Shown here: positions 1 to 12,163 of the stretch, in pieces
Numbering within the stretch: position 1 is the stretch's first letter
Layout: each line of letters opens with the position of its first letter
Origin: Nepenthes gracilis
Taxonomy: Eukaryota; Streptophyta; Magnoliopsida; Caryophyllales; Nepenthaceae
Assembly (NCBI GenBank): GCA_033239525.1
Contig: BSYO01000026.1
Span: 8,604,371 to 8,668,370, forward strand
DNA length: 64,000 nucleotides
Direction of reading: 5' to 3'
Made by a program: the position numbers and the translations under genes
Notes under the pieces: generated by a model
The model's input: only the letters and a program-made list of their open reading frames with translations
What the model was told of the DNA's origin: nothing
Database searches by the model: none

Positions 1-2457
1 GACATCGATATCGTTTATTGAAGTTATTATTATTACTAATATGGGTGTTTAATTTATAATGCATTTAAGAGGATCATTGATGATGTTTTGATAATGTTGA
101 GTTCATTGATGACATGTAATTGATGATTTTGGATGACTTAAGATTTTAATGTGACGGCCTGGGTCAGGTTCGAAGATTCGAGCTCGGGTCGTCACAGTCA
201 TTGTGAGCTTCGGTGGTGTTTTTAAGTTACTGATTTCATTGGAATCTTTTATAAATCTTATGAATCGGATCTTTTGGATGTATTTGGGTCTATTTGTGAT
301 AGCTTCATTAATGATGTTTTGATTTATTCAAGAAATTTATGTGGGGCATGAGGTCCGTTTGAGGACTATGTTATTGCTGCGAAGTGTAGTTTATTGTTTG
401 CCCAATTTAGGAGATACGAGTTTGGTTAGAAGTAGTGTTATTTTGGATGTGTTGTCTCTTTAATGGCATGTTTGTAAATTTACAGAAGATTGAAGCAATA
501 GCCGGTTGGAAAAGGCTGTCATTTGTCACAAAGGTGCACAATTTCTTGGGTTTGGTTGAATTTGTTAGGCGCTTTGTTGAGAATTCCTTAAGAATTATAA
601 CTTCCGTGGGATGTTTGGCTTTGAAGCGATCGGTTTTTATTAGAATAGTAATTGTGATGAGAGCTTTCAAGAAATGAAGGGTGGATTATCGATAATGTCG
701 ATTTGGTAAATCCCTGATGGATCAAGTTAATCTGTAGTAGGAATTGATACTTCTGGAGAAGATTTGAGATTGTGTTCTGATGCAGCATATTCAGGTGATT
801 GCCTATCGGTTAAGTCTATTGAAAGTTTATAATCAAAATTACTCCACTTATGACTTGGAGTTAGTAGTTGAGATCTTTATTTTGAGGATTTATAAGTGTT
901 ATTGCATGGAGAGGGAATTGTGGTTTCATTAATCATAAGGGCTTGAAGAAATTATTTCGAAAAATGAGTTAATCATGTGGCAATATAAGTGGGTGTATCG
1001 CTTAAGGGTTGTGATTGTGAGTTTCGGTGTTAGCCAAGAAGGAGAATATTATTGGCGACATTTTGGGTCGGAAGTCTTCGGATTTGATGTGTCATATGTT
1101 CATAAGAGAAAGTGGAGCATGAGCACCCTCCATGAATTTTGCTTCAGGATTGCGAAAGACCATGAGAAATATGAACGCGGTTTGAATATTTGTGGATTTG
1201 GCTGACGAGGTAGGCCCATTTATTACCAATTCGGATGATGTATTTAGATGAAAAGTTAGCTCGTTGGTATGCCAACGAGATAATGAGGTTGCAGGATATT
1301 CCAATTTTGAGGTTTTGATTGTGATCTGATGTTTGTGCCAAATTTCGGTGCAGGTTCATATAAGAAATTTGAACACTGGGTTAAAATTTGATATGGCGAT
1401 AATTTACAGTCAGATGATCAATTAGAGTAGTACAGTGAAAGCATGTGGTCTGTAGCTCTCGGTTGTAAGATTTAATTTGGATTTTTAGGTAGAGAATCTG
1501 ATTTGAATTCGGTTTGAGGACATTAATTATATGGAGATTTTGTTGAGTCCTACGAATTTGGAGAAGTGGCGGTTTCGATTGGATCGATCTGAAATCTCAC
1601 AGGAAAGAAGGAAACTTTTTCCAACAAAGTGGTAGATAGGTGGATCCATTCTCAGCCTATGTGTTTAGTATTCAGGATCAGAGTTGCATTAGGAGCTTGC
1701 ACTGCAATATCTTCTGTCTTCGTTTTGAGCGGAGAAACTGTAGAGTTATTGGTAATAATCCCTGCTAGGATTGGGATCCTAATGAAGCTCCAATTTGCGG
1801 AAGAATCTTTGGTGAATATCAGAGATAAAGTTATTTTTTGTCGAGCCGTCATGAAGCTGAACGCGATCAAACAGAGCCTCAATTGGTGGTTAAAAGCTTG
1901 AGGAGCAATTGAGGTTATCAACAGCAATTGTGGAGTTAGAGTGGTCTAAGTTCATAAGAAACGTCAAAGATTCTCCACCTAACGGAGTGGCAAGTTGATC
2001 ATACGTCTCGTGCCTAAAGGAAAAGCCAAGAAGAAGAAACATTTGAGATTTTATTTCTAATCTGCGTTGGACAGCGAGAAATTTGGTGGCAATTCAGATG
2101 ATGATGGATAAACTGATGAAGTCAGCTCATTGCTTGCTGATCAGAATGTCATTTCCAAGTTTGGCCGTCAACACATTATCGTGATAAGGCGATTGCAAGG
2201 TATTTTAATTTTGAGGTCCTTGATTGTGATTGAAAGCAAGAGGTCAGATTTGCAGCCGATTGGATGTTCGAGAATAGTAGTCAAATGTTTCTGAAAGCAT
2301 TATGAAGAAAAGAATTTCAAGTTTCGGGGGCAAATGATAGATTGAAGTTAAGGTTTGATAAGCCTTTTGAAGTTTTGCAGCAAATTGGAGAGGTGGCCAA
2401 CAGATTGGCGTTATCCCGAGTTTGGTGGAAATATTATGATGTATTTTGTGTATGTAT

Positions 2458-2830
2458 GTTGAGAGAAATATGGTTGATCCCTGGCATGTGATCGAGTGTG
2501 AATTGTTACTGATTTCGAGAAGCTATTTTATGCTGGGGTTTCGGCTCAAATTTTTGTGGCAGAAGGGATTAAGTATTGAAAAATAAGACGACCATTTTGG
2601 TTATGATAATTTTGAAAAATCTTTCAGTTGAGAAAATTTGTACATGATCCGTTCCACGTGTTTGAGTTTGAAACAATGGAAATTGGCAAAAATTTATCTT
2701 ATACTGGGATTTTGGTTTCGATATTGAGATAGGAAGATCATGTGTTGATGATCATATTTTTGAAGGAATCATTTGATTGAGGTTAAATTTGGACAAATTG
2801 TCCCTATCTGTTCAAGGATTGATGTGCATA
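2458..2830 (+). repeat. Tandem duplication of the integrase C-terminal tail
   Basis: Two diverged copies of the integrase tail lie head to tail. One starts near 2458 (LR.YMVDPWHVIE) and the other near 2632 (LRKFVHDPFHVFE). The first is followed by a KTTILV-like strand and SVEK, the second by EDHVLM and ESFD. Normally this tail occurs once, before the polypurine tract. The copies differ by many substitutions, so the duplication is old. Confidence 0.55.
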
Positions 2831-2852
2831 AATTTCAAGGACGAAATATTTG

Positions 2853-2866
2853 TAAGGAGAGGATAA
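2853..2866 (+). other. Polypurine tract next to 3' LTR
   Basis: A purine-rich stretch (TAAGGAGAGGATAA) directly precedes the LTR start. It follows the TTTCAAGGACGAAATATT sequence that typically ends plant Tekay-like internal regions. It is the expected plus-strand primer site. Confidence 0.7.
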
Positions 2867-5210
2867 TGTAATATTTTAAATTTTTGTTTGTATTATTTCA
2901 ATATTTATTATGATATTGGATATTTCGAACATAGTGAAAATAAATTAAAATATCATAAAATTTTGAAGAATGATTAAAATTTCGGAGCGGTGCTCGGAGC
3001 ATGCCGTACTGTTATTCGAGTACCGATTTGGATTTTAAAATAAAAGAAAAATAAAATAGAAAATAATAACAATAACAACAATAATAACAACGATAATAAT
3101 AATAATAGAGGAAAAGAGGGTTTCGGGAGAGAGAAAAGAAGAGAGAGGGAGGAGAGTACAGAGAGGGGAAAGGGGATAGTTTTTTGCGCGGGTGAACGGC
3201 GCGGTGGAGGAAGAAGAAGGAGAGCGAGAAGGAGGGGGACAGAAGAAGGAGGTTGAGCAGTGCAGGTAGGTGGTGCAGTGGTGGTCGGCCGAGCGGTGGC
3301 TAACGGCATAGAGAGAGAAGCCACGCCAGGGGAGAGAGAGGCGGCAGAGCGACGGCTGCGATGCCATCGAGGCGACGCTCGGAAGGCCACTGATGGCTGT
3401 TCAAGGTGGAAAGGTAGCGGCAGCAGCGCGGGAGGCCGCGTGTAGAGGAGAGAGATGGGTGGCATGCCGATAGGAGAGAGAAATGCCCAATTCGGGTGTT
3501 TAGGACATCATTTGTTCAGATTTGCGGAGTATAAAATCGAGGCAAGTATCCTTTAACCTTATCCTTGGTTTGATTTCATGTCTGATAATATTTAACTATT
3601 ATTTAGAAATTTTACTAACATATATGTCATTTTTATATACCCAAATCTATTTATTCTGTACATACATATATATTTTACTGGCTGTGCGGTAGTTTTACAT
3701 TGATATTTATGATTTGGAGTGTTTTTGAATACCCGAATGGTATATATGTATATTTGTGTATCTATATGTTGTGAAACCATGATCAGGCCGTGCATCTGTC
3801 CATATGCATGCTGCTAGGGCAAGGTCACCACGGGACCATGACGGTCCAAGACCCAATGGGTCGTTATATGGCATGAGAAATTTGGTATCGCTCCCAACGG
3901 GGAGGCTTAGTCTCAATGGGGACGTATATGATATGTTATCTTACTTCCGCCGACAGGAAGGTTAAGACATTTAATAGATAACCTGCTCCACTGTGTATTT
4001 TAATGAGAACCATTGTAAGAAATTGACAGAATAATATATGTGGACGTCCTAATATATAACTATAATTTAAAATTGCACTCAAAATCGTGGATGGTAAAAT
4101 ATAGTGAGCAAGCTCTCAGTATGTTGGAGATAAAGTACATGGATGGCCTTAAGCTGCTAGCTTAAACCGTAGCCAAGCCTTAAGCTGCTGGTTTAAACCG
4201 TAGCGACGCCTTAAGCTGCTGGCTTAAATCACAACTGATATAGTCGTGGTTACTAGATGAGGGTAACCCTTACTAAAATTTGTATTATTTATCTTTAATT
4301 CTCTGATTTAATGTATACTTTGTATTTCTGCACGTATTTGCGTGGACTATGATTTAAGATACGTAATTTGGCCCACGAATGGGCGATAGAAATGTCTCGT
4401 ACGTATTAATGTGTTAAGTCCCAGAACATATTTTATATTTATATGTTTTAGTTTTGATATTTTCTTTAATTTCAGCATATGATATATGAGATTTGGATCC
4501 GAACGACGGTATGTGCCCTACATAGATGTGGTGACGATCGTGATTATATGATGTAATCTCGAATCATATGATATGATATCATCTATGATTTTTGACCGAA
4601 TCACTATTTTTTATGATTATATCTTGGAGAGACTGTTTGATACTGATGATGGTTTAGTACAAGACATCTCATCGGTTTTTCAAGGATTTTATGGATATTG
4701 TGTTTCGTTTTACGTGGTTATTATATGATATCCCTTCCTCTGATTTGTATATTATTTTATATGATGATAATACTTGTTGAACTCTCAACTCACGTTTTCA
4801 TATTTTATCCCTTCAAACTAGTGACATGGATAAGCTTGCAAGAGTTTGGACGTGATCTAGCACGGATATCTCTTTCGGTAATTGGAGATGTTTATATTGG
4901 TTATATCTCTGATCTCGGGGGTATGCTATAGTTATTATCTATAGCCGGATGAGGGTCTTGATCCATGTATGGGATATATTAGAGCTATTATTTTATATTG
5001 ATGAGTTGATATTATATTTGGATAACAAGACATGTTTTTTATTATCCGTATTTGTATCCGATGAGATCTTATGCTGGTTTATTATATTGGATCCTGTATA
5101 TGTATGGATTGTCACGTTCAGGTCGAGTTTGTCGTTATTGATATAATGATTTTATATTATTAGAAATTATTATTATCGACCTACGTATATTGTATTCCTA
5201 GGTTGTGACA
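2867..5210 (+). mobile_element. 3' LTR of Tekay-like Ty3/gypsy element
   Basis: The LTR is 2344 bp. It starts TGTAATATTTT right after the polypurine tract and ends GGTTGTGACA. Its parts are an AT-rich head, an AAT/AAC-rich tract (3060-3110), a purine-rich tract (3110-3320), a TATAAAA box near 3530, then about 1.7 kb of AT-rich sequence. Near 4145-4225 there are three short copies of a CCTTAAGCTGCTGGCTTAAA motif. The sequence beyond 5210 is a Tat protease remnant cut in mid-domain, which supports the boundary. The 5' LTR is outside the window, so the target duplication (expected ATTAC) cannot be checked. Confidence 0.75.
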
Positions 5211-6104
5211 ATTACCTTCACTTAAACTGGTTTATTATCAAGTCTATACAGTAGTTTATCCGATGGTTCCATTTAATTGATTTTGAGGCATAATTTTATG
5301 AATGAATCAAAATAAAAAATATTTCTTAAGTTTTTATTATCAATAAAGACTCAATGTAACTAGTAATCCTGGAATCCATAAAAAATGAGTACATATACAA
5401 AAGATGATTAGAACGGAAAAATGTAGACTATTAATATGTCTTAATATGAAACCTCTAGACCATTGACTAGTATCCGATATCAATCTACATATTCTCACGA
5501 AACTAGCCATGTAGAAAGTAAAAATCTTATTCTAAATTAATTACACAACCAACTCCCCAATCTCCTACATTATCTGTTATGCAATCAATTAATATAATTG
5601 ATATTGAAACTAAATTTATTCCAAATATAAAAGTATTAAGAAAAGAGTTTAACTTTCTTTTTGGTAGGATGATTGTGACTATAATATGGGTTGTGCAATT
5701 TTTTTGTGTATTTTATATATTTTGGTTTTCTTTGTGATGGTGCTTTTAACATTTTCATTCCATATTATTGACAAAATGCACCTAATTGAGCTTTAAAGTT
5801 TTTATGATTTTTATGATATTTATTTTGTTTTTTATGTTCTTGATACAAAAGTAATCCTTCTTTTCTAATGAAAGTTATTAATTTGGCAAATGTCATGTTA
5901 GACCATTGGATGGCATGTCTTCCCAAGCTCAGTAAGCTTGGTTAATCTGAAATTTTTTTGTTAGCATGCTTGATTGGCAATATGTTGGCACTCCTATTAC
6001 TATTTGATTTTATGGTTATTCTGTCTACTCCATATTACAACAAGTGAACCAGATTAATAATTAAAATTCAATTACAACAACGTAAAAAAATAGAGAAAGT
6101 ATAT
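5211..6104 (-). pseudogene. Tat-lineage protease remnant, copy A
   Basis: On the minus strand, 5211-5420 reads as the aspartic protease region of a Tat-type gypsy element: a VFIDN catalytic-loop remnant, then (L)YFDSFIKLCLK, then a LLYRLDNKP strand. It is closely similar to copy B at 8945-9330 and to 62440-62700. The stretch 5920-6050 also matches 9300-9420. Between them (5420-5920) I see only AT-rich sequence. It ends abruptly at both LTR insertions (5210/5211 and 6104/6105), so both retroelements landed in an older Tat element. Confidence 0.65.
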
Positions 6105-6289
6105 GTAATATTTTGAATATTTTTTATCTGATTTAATTAGATTTATTTATTTTTAGGTAATTTGGATGTGATAAAAATTAATTAAATATTATTAAAATTT
6201 TAAAAATATTTAAAATTGTTCAGCTGGCTCTTGTCCAGTTGCCGAGTAATTATTTGAGTTTTGAGATTTAAAAAAAAATGAATAAATAA

Positions 6290-6356
<67 letters not shown>

Positions 6357-8234
6357 GCGGGGGAAAGGGGGGATCGGAAAAATAGAACGCGGGGAGGAAG
6401 AAGAGAAGAGAAGAGAGAGAGGGAGCTAGCTGGTTGAGAGAGAAAGAGGGGAAAATGAGTTTTCAGTTCCATTTCAAGATCGAGTCACTTGGAGAAGTGA
6501 TAGATCGGATCGAAACAAGTACTATCATACCATTTTTATTCTCTCCTTTGAATTTAAGTTTATTTTTTGGGTATTTTTTGTTTCGATACTCACTCAAATC
6601 ATGTAAAACATGGAACTTATAACTCCTACATAGATTATTGGTGGTTTGATGTCCATTTCTTCCACGTTTCGCATGGATTTCGCTTCGGCGAAACCCTAGT
6701 CCCATACCCAGCTTCCGTCCCCCTTCCGATTCGAACCCTATTTATAAATTGTCATTAATTGTGTTACACATGTCCTAATTGTGTATATACATCGGTTGAG
6801 TGTTTGATTTTTCAAGAATCGACCCATTTAGCATGTCCGAAAGCTCTAAATCGGGCCCTGATACTGTTCATCCGAGACAATTATTAAGTTTGCTTGATTC
6901 CACCCTATTTATTTGTTATGAAAGCTATATTTAATTGCATATGTTTAATTGTAAACTCTGAAAAAATATGCTTGTGTTCCATTTGTGAAGGAAATGCATT
7001 CAAAAACCTCTAAAGTTATAATTGTCTCTTGGTGATAAGAATTTCTAACCTTTCCTATACTTGATAATGTCCATGCATACAAATTAAATCGTGAGAAGAT
7101 TTAAATATAAATGAAAGATAAAAATTATATAAGTATTCGGAGAAAAATTTACAATTTGCTATATGACTGAATTGTTCTCCCAGGTAAAGAAATTGTGAAA
7201 AAAAAAAGTTTGGTGGATCTTCTCTTGAACAATAAGAAATCATAAAACTATGACCATTGAATTGTGTTACATAGGGTAATAACCCTTAGCATGCCATTGG
7301 TATTATAGTAGAGATTTAAGGGTTATCTTGGTCGCATATTATAGTCAATAATATTCTTGAAAAACTTTAGAATATTATTGTAAAAGGAAAAGGACTGCTC
7401 GAAGCCCCTGGGGTACATGTGGAGGCATATCATTATTGGCTCGTCTATAGGCATGATATGTAGATGGCCCCTTCTTTGGGTCTAAAATAAGAGCTCACGG
7501 TATTAGATCATGTGAAGTATCATGATCCTTTTCTCATTCTCCCACACTTTTAGTTAGTAAGGTTTACTGGCCCTAATCCGCAAAGATTAACGTAATCATA
7601 AAAGTGGATAAAAACACGTTTCATATCATCATGCATCCTTACACATTGCTTTCCTCTCATATCCTATTTCATTTGTATATATATTGCTCCTTCCATTATC
7701 GTTTCATTTGATTATATATTATTTATTTATGATGCACTTGTTAAATTGTTAATTCATCTTTACTTCTTCTTCCTTCCAAATGAGCACGTTCTTATGCTAG
7801 ATGAGTCCGAATAGGCCGTAGGTATAGGAGAGGCAGCTGAACATGATGAGGAGAGATTTTGGGCTTGGCTTCATGACTTGTATATTGACAGAAAAATTGT
7901 AAAAATTATTTTGATACTTATAGTCATATATGTATGTAATGATGATAATGGTGGATGTATAGTTTAGTTTCTACTGTATATATAGATGTAGTAGCTTCCG
8001 TAAGTTTTTATAGTTATATCTATTTACCTAATGGCATTTTGTTTATATCGGAGTCATACCCGAAGTTATGATATCGTGCCACACGTTGTGTATCCGGTGG
8101 CAGTTGGGATATGTGTATGTATTATATGTGTGTTGTGGTTATTGTACAAAGTTTGTACAAGTTTTATATTTGACAGATATCCATTTTATAGACGAAATTC
8201 TACCAAATTTTTGGTAGAATTATGATCCATCACA
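6105..8234 (+). mobile_element. Solo LTR, Ty3/gypsy, with GTATA target duplication
   Basis: The element is 2130 bp, starting TGTAATATTTTGAA and ending CCATCACA. It is flanked on both sides by the 5 bp GTATA (6100-6104 and 8235-8239). No internal region is present, so this is a solo LTR left by LTR-LTR recombination. Its layout resembles the LTR at 2867: AT-rich head, (AAT)n tract at 6289-6354, purine-rich tract at 6358-6460, a TTTATAAATT box near 6730, and a terminal ACCAAATTTTTGGT palindrome at about 8202-8215. Confidence 0.85.
6289..6354. repeat. (AAT)n microsatellite inside the solo LTR
   Basis: About 22 uninterrupted trinucleotide units. An imperfect tract of the same kind sits at the same relative place in the LTR at 2867, so it is part of the LTR family's structure. 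Confidence 0.95.
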
Positions 8235-8944
8235 GTATACTAACAATTTGATAAAATCTTCACACTTTATTGATAATTGGTGAGTACAAACTTTGATAAA
8301 AGAAATTTTGGATATAATTGTAGAGAATGATGGGATGCAAATTTGAGACGGGAATACAAAGGTAAAAATTAGGCTTAAGGTTTGGAGACTTGGTAAATTT
8401 TTTGATGTCCTCAAAGCTTCCTTGAAGTGCCTTATATAGAAGTAGAGCTTACATCTGAACCGTTGATAGTGAAGTCATCTTGTCCGTTCATTGGTTAGGT
8501 GGACAAGTGGGTGAATGACATGTAATAGGTAACTGAATGAGTAGCTAACACATGTCTATCGATTAGTCTTTATCCACCAGCCAACTTTGCCTTCTTAGTC
8601 TTCTTTTGAACATGGAAGGCTTTTATTGTTGGTAATATATCTACTTGGATACTATTCACTTTGATTGTTGATATTTTTACTATTTTCTTTTAATCTTTTC
8701 AAGAATAAATCAAAAAGGATGTCATTTCGCATGATTGTGGAGAATATTTGCATCTTTTGTTTGACACAAGTAAATCCAAACTGATTGAGATAAAATATTT
8801 TGTTGTTGCTCCAGGATATACTGTTACAAACAACATCTTGCACATATGATGAACAATTATTTAAAAATGGATGATGTTTGGAGTACCTGCATAATAACAA
8901 TTTGTCGTTAGTGGTTTTTTTTTTTTTTTTGTCACTCAAAAGTT
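8235..8944. other. Unassigned AT-rich sequence between solo LTR and Tat remnant
   Basis: This is the continuation of the site into which the solo LTR inserted. Both strands hold only short ORFs (for example a 95-codon ORF at 8652-8939 on minus) with no family resemblance. A T16 run is at about 8917-8932. It is probably worn Tat sequence, but I cannot show this. Confidence 0.4.
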
Positions 8945-9430
8945 GAAGGGATCCTGAGCATAACCCGCCAAAACCATTTTTGGAAATGTTTTTATCGTAA
9001 CCTCTAAATGTACAATTACCTTCACTTGAGTTGGTTTATTATCAATTCTATACGGTAGTTCATTCGATGGTTTCATTTAACTGCTTTTGAGGCATAATTT
9101 TATGAATGCATTGAAATAAAAAATGTTTTTCAAGTTTTAATTATTAGCAAAGACTCCACATAACTAGTAATCCTAGACCCCATCAAAAATGAGTACGGAT
9201 GCAAAATATGATCAGAATGGAAAAAAATTATATATGTTATATCTCTATTATTAAAATTAATGACATTTCTTTCTGACCTTAATTTCTATCTCTTACTTGT
9301 GGAAGCTTCCTTTTGATAATTTGAAATTTTTGGGTTAGCATGCCTAGTAAGCAGTATGTTGATGGCTTCTATTACTATTAATTTCATGGTTACTTTGTCT
9401 GCTCCTTATCACTTTAATCATTACTTGAGT
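8945..9430 (-). pseudogene. Tat-lineage protease remnant, copy B
   Basis: On the minus strand the translation runs HPYS.. then a VESLLII remnant of the catalytic loop, then FYFNAFIKLCLKSS.MKPSNELPYR.DNKPTQVKVIVHLEVT. This matches the aspartic protease and flap region of Tat-type polyproteins. The catalytic D-x-G box is lost. Upstream, at 9300-9430, it shares the GTTAGCATGC block with copy A. It belongs with the gag remnant at 9790-10260, in the expected gag-protease order. Confidence 0.7.
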
Positions 9431-9789
9431 CTGACTCAAGATTTTGCAAATATTTCCTATAGTACCCTTTTACATCAGGGCCTCAATTTTCATTTGAAGC
9501 ATCTGACCGTTTTTAATATTGTGTCATTGAGGTCAATGATAGAATTAGTACTTAGACTAATTACCTCTTTTTAGGTTCTTAAATAGTTTGTACCACTTTA
9601 GAAAATTTTTGTTCTAAATTTGCATTCAAATGTTTGTGCAGGTATTATTCAATGGCATGAAGTTTAATGACTTATACTATTTATGAACTTCTGACTCAAT
9701 TCTCTATTACTTTTGATGATTTGAGTGGATAAATTATCACAATTTTTCTTCTTTCTTGCACCATTTGATCTTGGATGAGCATTATAACT
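9431..9789. other. Linker between Tat gag and protease remnants
   Basis: AT-rich sequence with no recognisable domain. By position it should be the gag C-terminal and zinc-knuckle part, but I could not find a cysteine motif. Confidence 0.35.
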
Positions 9790-10260
9790 GCTCTGTTTCC
9801 TTGGCCTCTTTTACCACTATGTAGGCTTATGTAATAGTTTCTACCTTCAAGAATATCTCAAGGTTTTGTTGAACTACATATTTGAAAAAGTCACGGTTTG
9901 ATAGTAACAATGAAGGAATTCAACATCACTTCATCAATAAGTTTTGATATAACCTTGGTCTTGGTGTTGAATATGGACAAAAAATACTTTAGGCTCTTAT
10001 TAGAAGCTTTTTGCATCTTGCCAATGTGACAGGATTGATTTTATTTCCTTTGAGTGGAAGTGAATTGGGATAAAAATTGATTAGCTAATTCTTGAAAAGA
10101 TTAGATGAAATTTTGTCATAACCCATAGAAGCAAATTTTTGCATTTTCCTTTAAAATTAAAGGGAAGCAAAGGCAAAGTGCTGCATCCTCTAAATTCTAG
10201 AAACTGAGTAATGTTTAGAAGTGGTCTAAATGATCCAGTGGATCAATATTTCAATCATAT
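9790..10260 (-). pseudogene. Tat-lineage gag remnant
   Basis: The minus strand gives the Gag capsid signature DPLDHLDHF at about 10215-10258. Next comes a decayed CRAFPLTLKG..WF equivalent (CLCFPLILKENAKICFYGL). Then, over 10080-9800, comes ELANQFLSQF..QRK and SLKYFLSIFNTKT. This is the order and spacing of a Tat-type Gag. Several stops and frame changes make it a relic. Confidence 0.7.
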
Positions 10261-10949
10261 TACTACAGTATTGACATTTTAAATTTATAAAGGAGCCGAT
10301 AACTCTTTATTTTCAAAGTAAATGATCTACAATCTAGTTCAATTGTTTGTCCATCAATGTTTTCTCAAACAATTTGTTATTCAATACTTTTAATTCATTC
10401 CTCTACTTCAGTTGTAGATGCAATTGTTTTGGCATTGAAGAATGTCATTAATTTTAAATGATTAACAAATATGCCATATATTTACTTAGATTGAAGGATT
10501 TTGGACATACTATTATATAACCCTTCATTTCAAACTGAAGGGTATTTGAAATCTCGGGTGTATTGAGAATTTCATTATTTAGGACTTTCTCCCTTAATCT
10601 TGGAGCTTAAGTATCCATCAAGTTGAGAATGAGTAATTTGAATGAGTGCCATAAGGGCTATCAAAATTTTTGGCTGAGGGTAGCACCCCTTTGAATTGAT
10701 TTCAATATCATTTATATATTATATATTTGAGTAACCAAAGTTTTGATATCTAAATTGGCCGATGAGTAAGTACTTTTATGACTGCTTTTCTCTTAGATGA
10801 TTCCATGAGGTGGGATATCTTTTGGTAGTTGACTTGACTATTTGTGTACTCTTATACTTACCATTTTTTGTTAACTTGCCGAAGAGAAGAAAAGTTTTCG
10901 AGCTGGTGTAATTTTAATTAAGTCGGAATGAATGGTTTAATTTTATTAA
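10261..10949. other. Unassigned region between Tat leader and gag
   Basis: AT-rich, without domains on either strand. By position it is the leader and Gag N-terminus of the minus-strand Tat remnant. Confidence 0.35.
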
Positions 10950-10963
10950 TATATGTAGCGCCA
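10946..10963 (-). other. Primer-binding-site remnant of Tat element
   Basis: The minus strand reads AACA-T-TGGCGCTACATAT. This matches the LTR-end plus PBS pattern of the better preserved Tat elements here (ACA-T-TGGCGCC at 32834-32844 and 15865-15875). The start of the PBS is conserved and the rest is worn. Confidence 0.5.
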
Positions 10964-10964
10964 A

Positions 10965-12163
10965 TGTTACATATATTGAATCTAGATAGTATTTCAAATA
11001 GCATTGAACTTTTAATCCAATGTATACCACAACGTTAAACGAGAAATCAAATGATAAGAGAGTCATTCTCTGGTAAATTTTTTAACACTTAAATCGGTAA
11101 TCATTTGAAGAAATTTAAAAAGTGGTAAGAAAAATGAGGAGATCGAAAGTGACAAATGGAGGACTCTACTTTGTAAATGTGTAGTTCTAAGTAATGAGAG
11201 GATTGAAGTTCTATATTTGTTCTTTGGATTCTCCTCCTTATTTTCAAAAAAAAAAAAAATATGGCATATTTATAACCTTATTATCAATTAGTAATGATTC
11301 CTAAAAGGAAATGACCATTTATCATTGAACAATTGTTCTTTCTAAGAACTGAATAATTTAATAATTTAATATATTCTAAATTTAATTCATATTTATTAAA
11401 CATATTAATTATATGTTTGATTTAGTTGGCCAATCATGGTAATCTTTTCGGTTATTTAACCATTTGATGGGATCAACTACAAGGTTCAATTGTCTATCTG
11501 GCCATTTGAAATTTCAGAATTTTGTATATTCAACAGTTTAATCACTCAATTGCTTGATAACTCGATCATTTAGTCAAACTCCTGTCTGACTTGAATTCAA
11601 TAACTCGATTAATTTATACCTCTTTATGGTTATCACTTGCAAGCCCATATATGTATAGGTCGGATTAATCTTATTTTGAATGATACTTAATAAGTAGTAG
11701 TAAATATCGTCATCGTAGAATTAATTTTTTTATATATACTAATTAACAATTCTATGGTCCATAAATTCATATAATAAATTAAGAAATTTTGCTAAAAATA
11801 CTATTCATTAAGGTAATTTCCTTTAGTATATATATATATATATATATATGCTTCTAAGCATCTGTGGTATGACTTAATAGACAAGGCATCCTTCATCCGT
11901 GTGAAAAGTCTCTCTTAATTTCCGAGATATGATAAAGTCGTGTACTAAAAGCACGTGGCCTTAAGGGGACTATTCTACTTCGTCAGGGCGGCCTTATGAC
12001 TTGGCGTGCACTCCATGTCACCTGAAATAGCGCGTGGGTAGGACGTGGAAGTCTCTGTCGTCCTTCCTTCGCAGATAGACAACTTGTTTTTGTCGACTAT
12101 AGTCTCCAGCCGGACGGAACACGGCGAGCCCTCCCAGTTCAGCATCAAAAGGGCGCGGCGCGC
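10965..12163 (-). other. Probable worn 5' LTR of the Tat remnant, then gene 3' flank
   Basis: If the PBS is right, a 5' LTR (minus orientation) starts at 10965 and runs upward. I cannot find its outer end. It contains an A13 run near 11247 and a (TA)n tract at about 11826-11850. From about 11870 the base composition rises and the sequence is likely the 3' flank of the WD40 gene. No ORF of interest is present. Confidence 0.35.

Larger units (their letters stand above)
1..2866 (+). pseudogene. Decayed Ty3/gypsy (Tekay-like) pol: RT, RNase H, integrase
   Basis: This is the 3' part of a chromovirus-type polyprotein, readable only by switching frames. Around 230-330 the translation matches reverse transcriptase up to a FIND-type version of the catalytic F/YxDD box followed by LIYS. 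Positions 477-680 give the RT/RNase H linker (FLGL..RRFVENS). Positions 775-915 give RNase H (VLMQH..VIAY, then NYSTYDLELV). Positions 925-1080 give NHKGLK and a worn GDILGRKSS connector before integrase. The integrase tail (LRKFVHDPFHVFEFE) is at 2632-2735. There are many stops and frameshifts, so it is not functional. Reverse transcription and integration are the family's known roles. Placement in Tekay rests on the order of domains and the LTR style, and is an inference. Confidence 0.8.

Noticed and set aside
2974..3465. 163-codon minus ORF rich in Leu, Ser and Pro
   Set aside because: It is the complement of a purine-rich tract inside an LTR; pure composition effect.
6200..6472. 90-codon ORF with a poly-Ile run
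   Set aside because: Translation of the (AAT)n microsatellite in a solo LTR.
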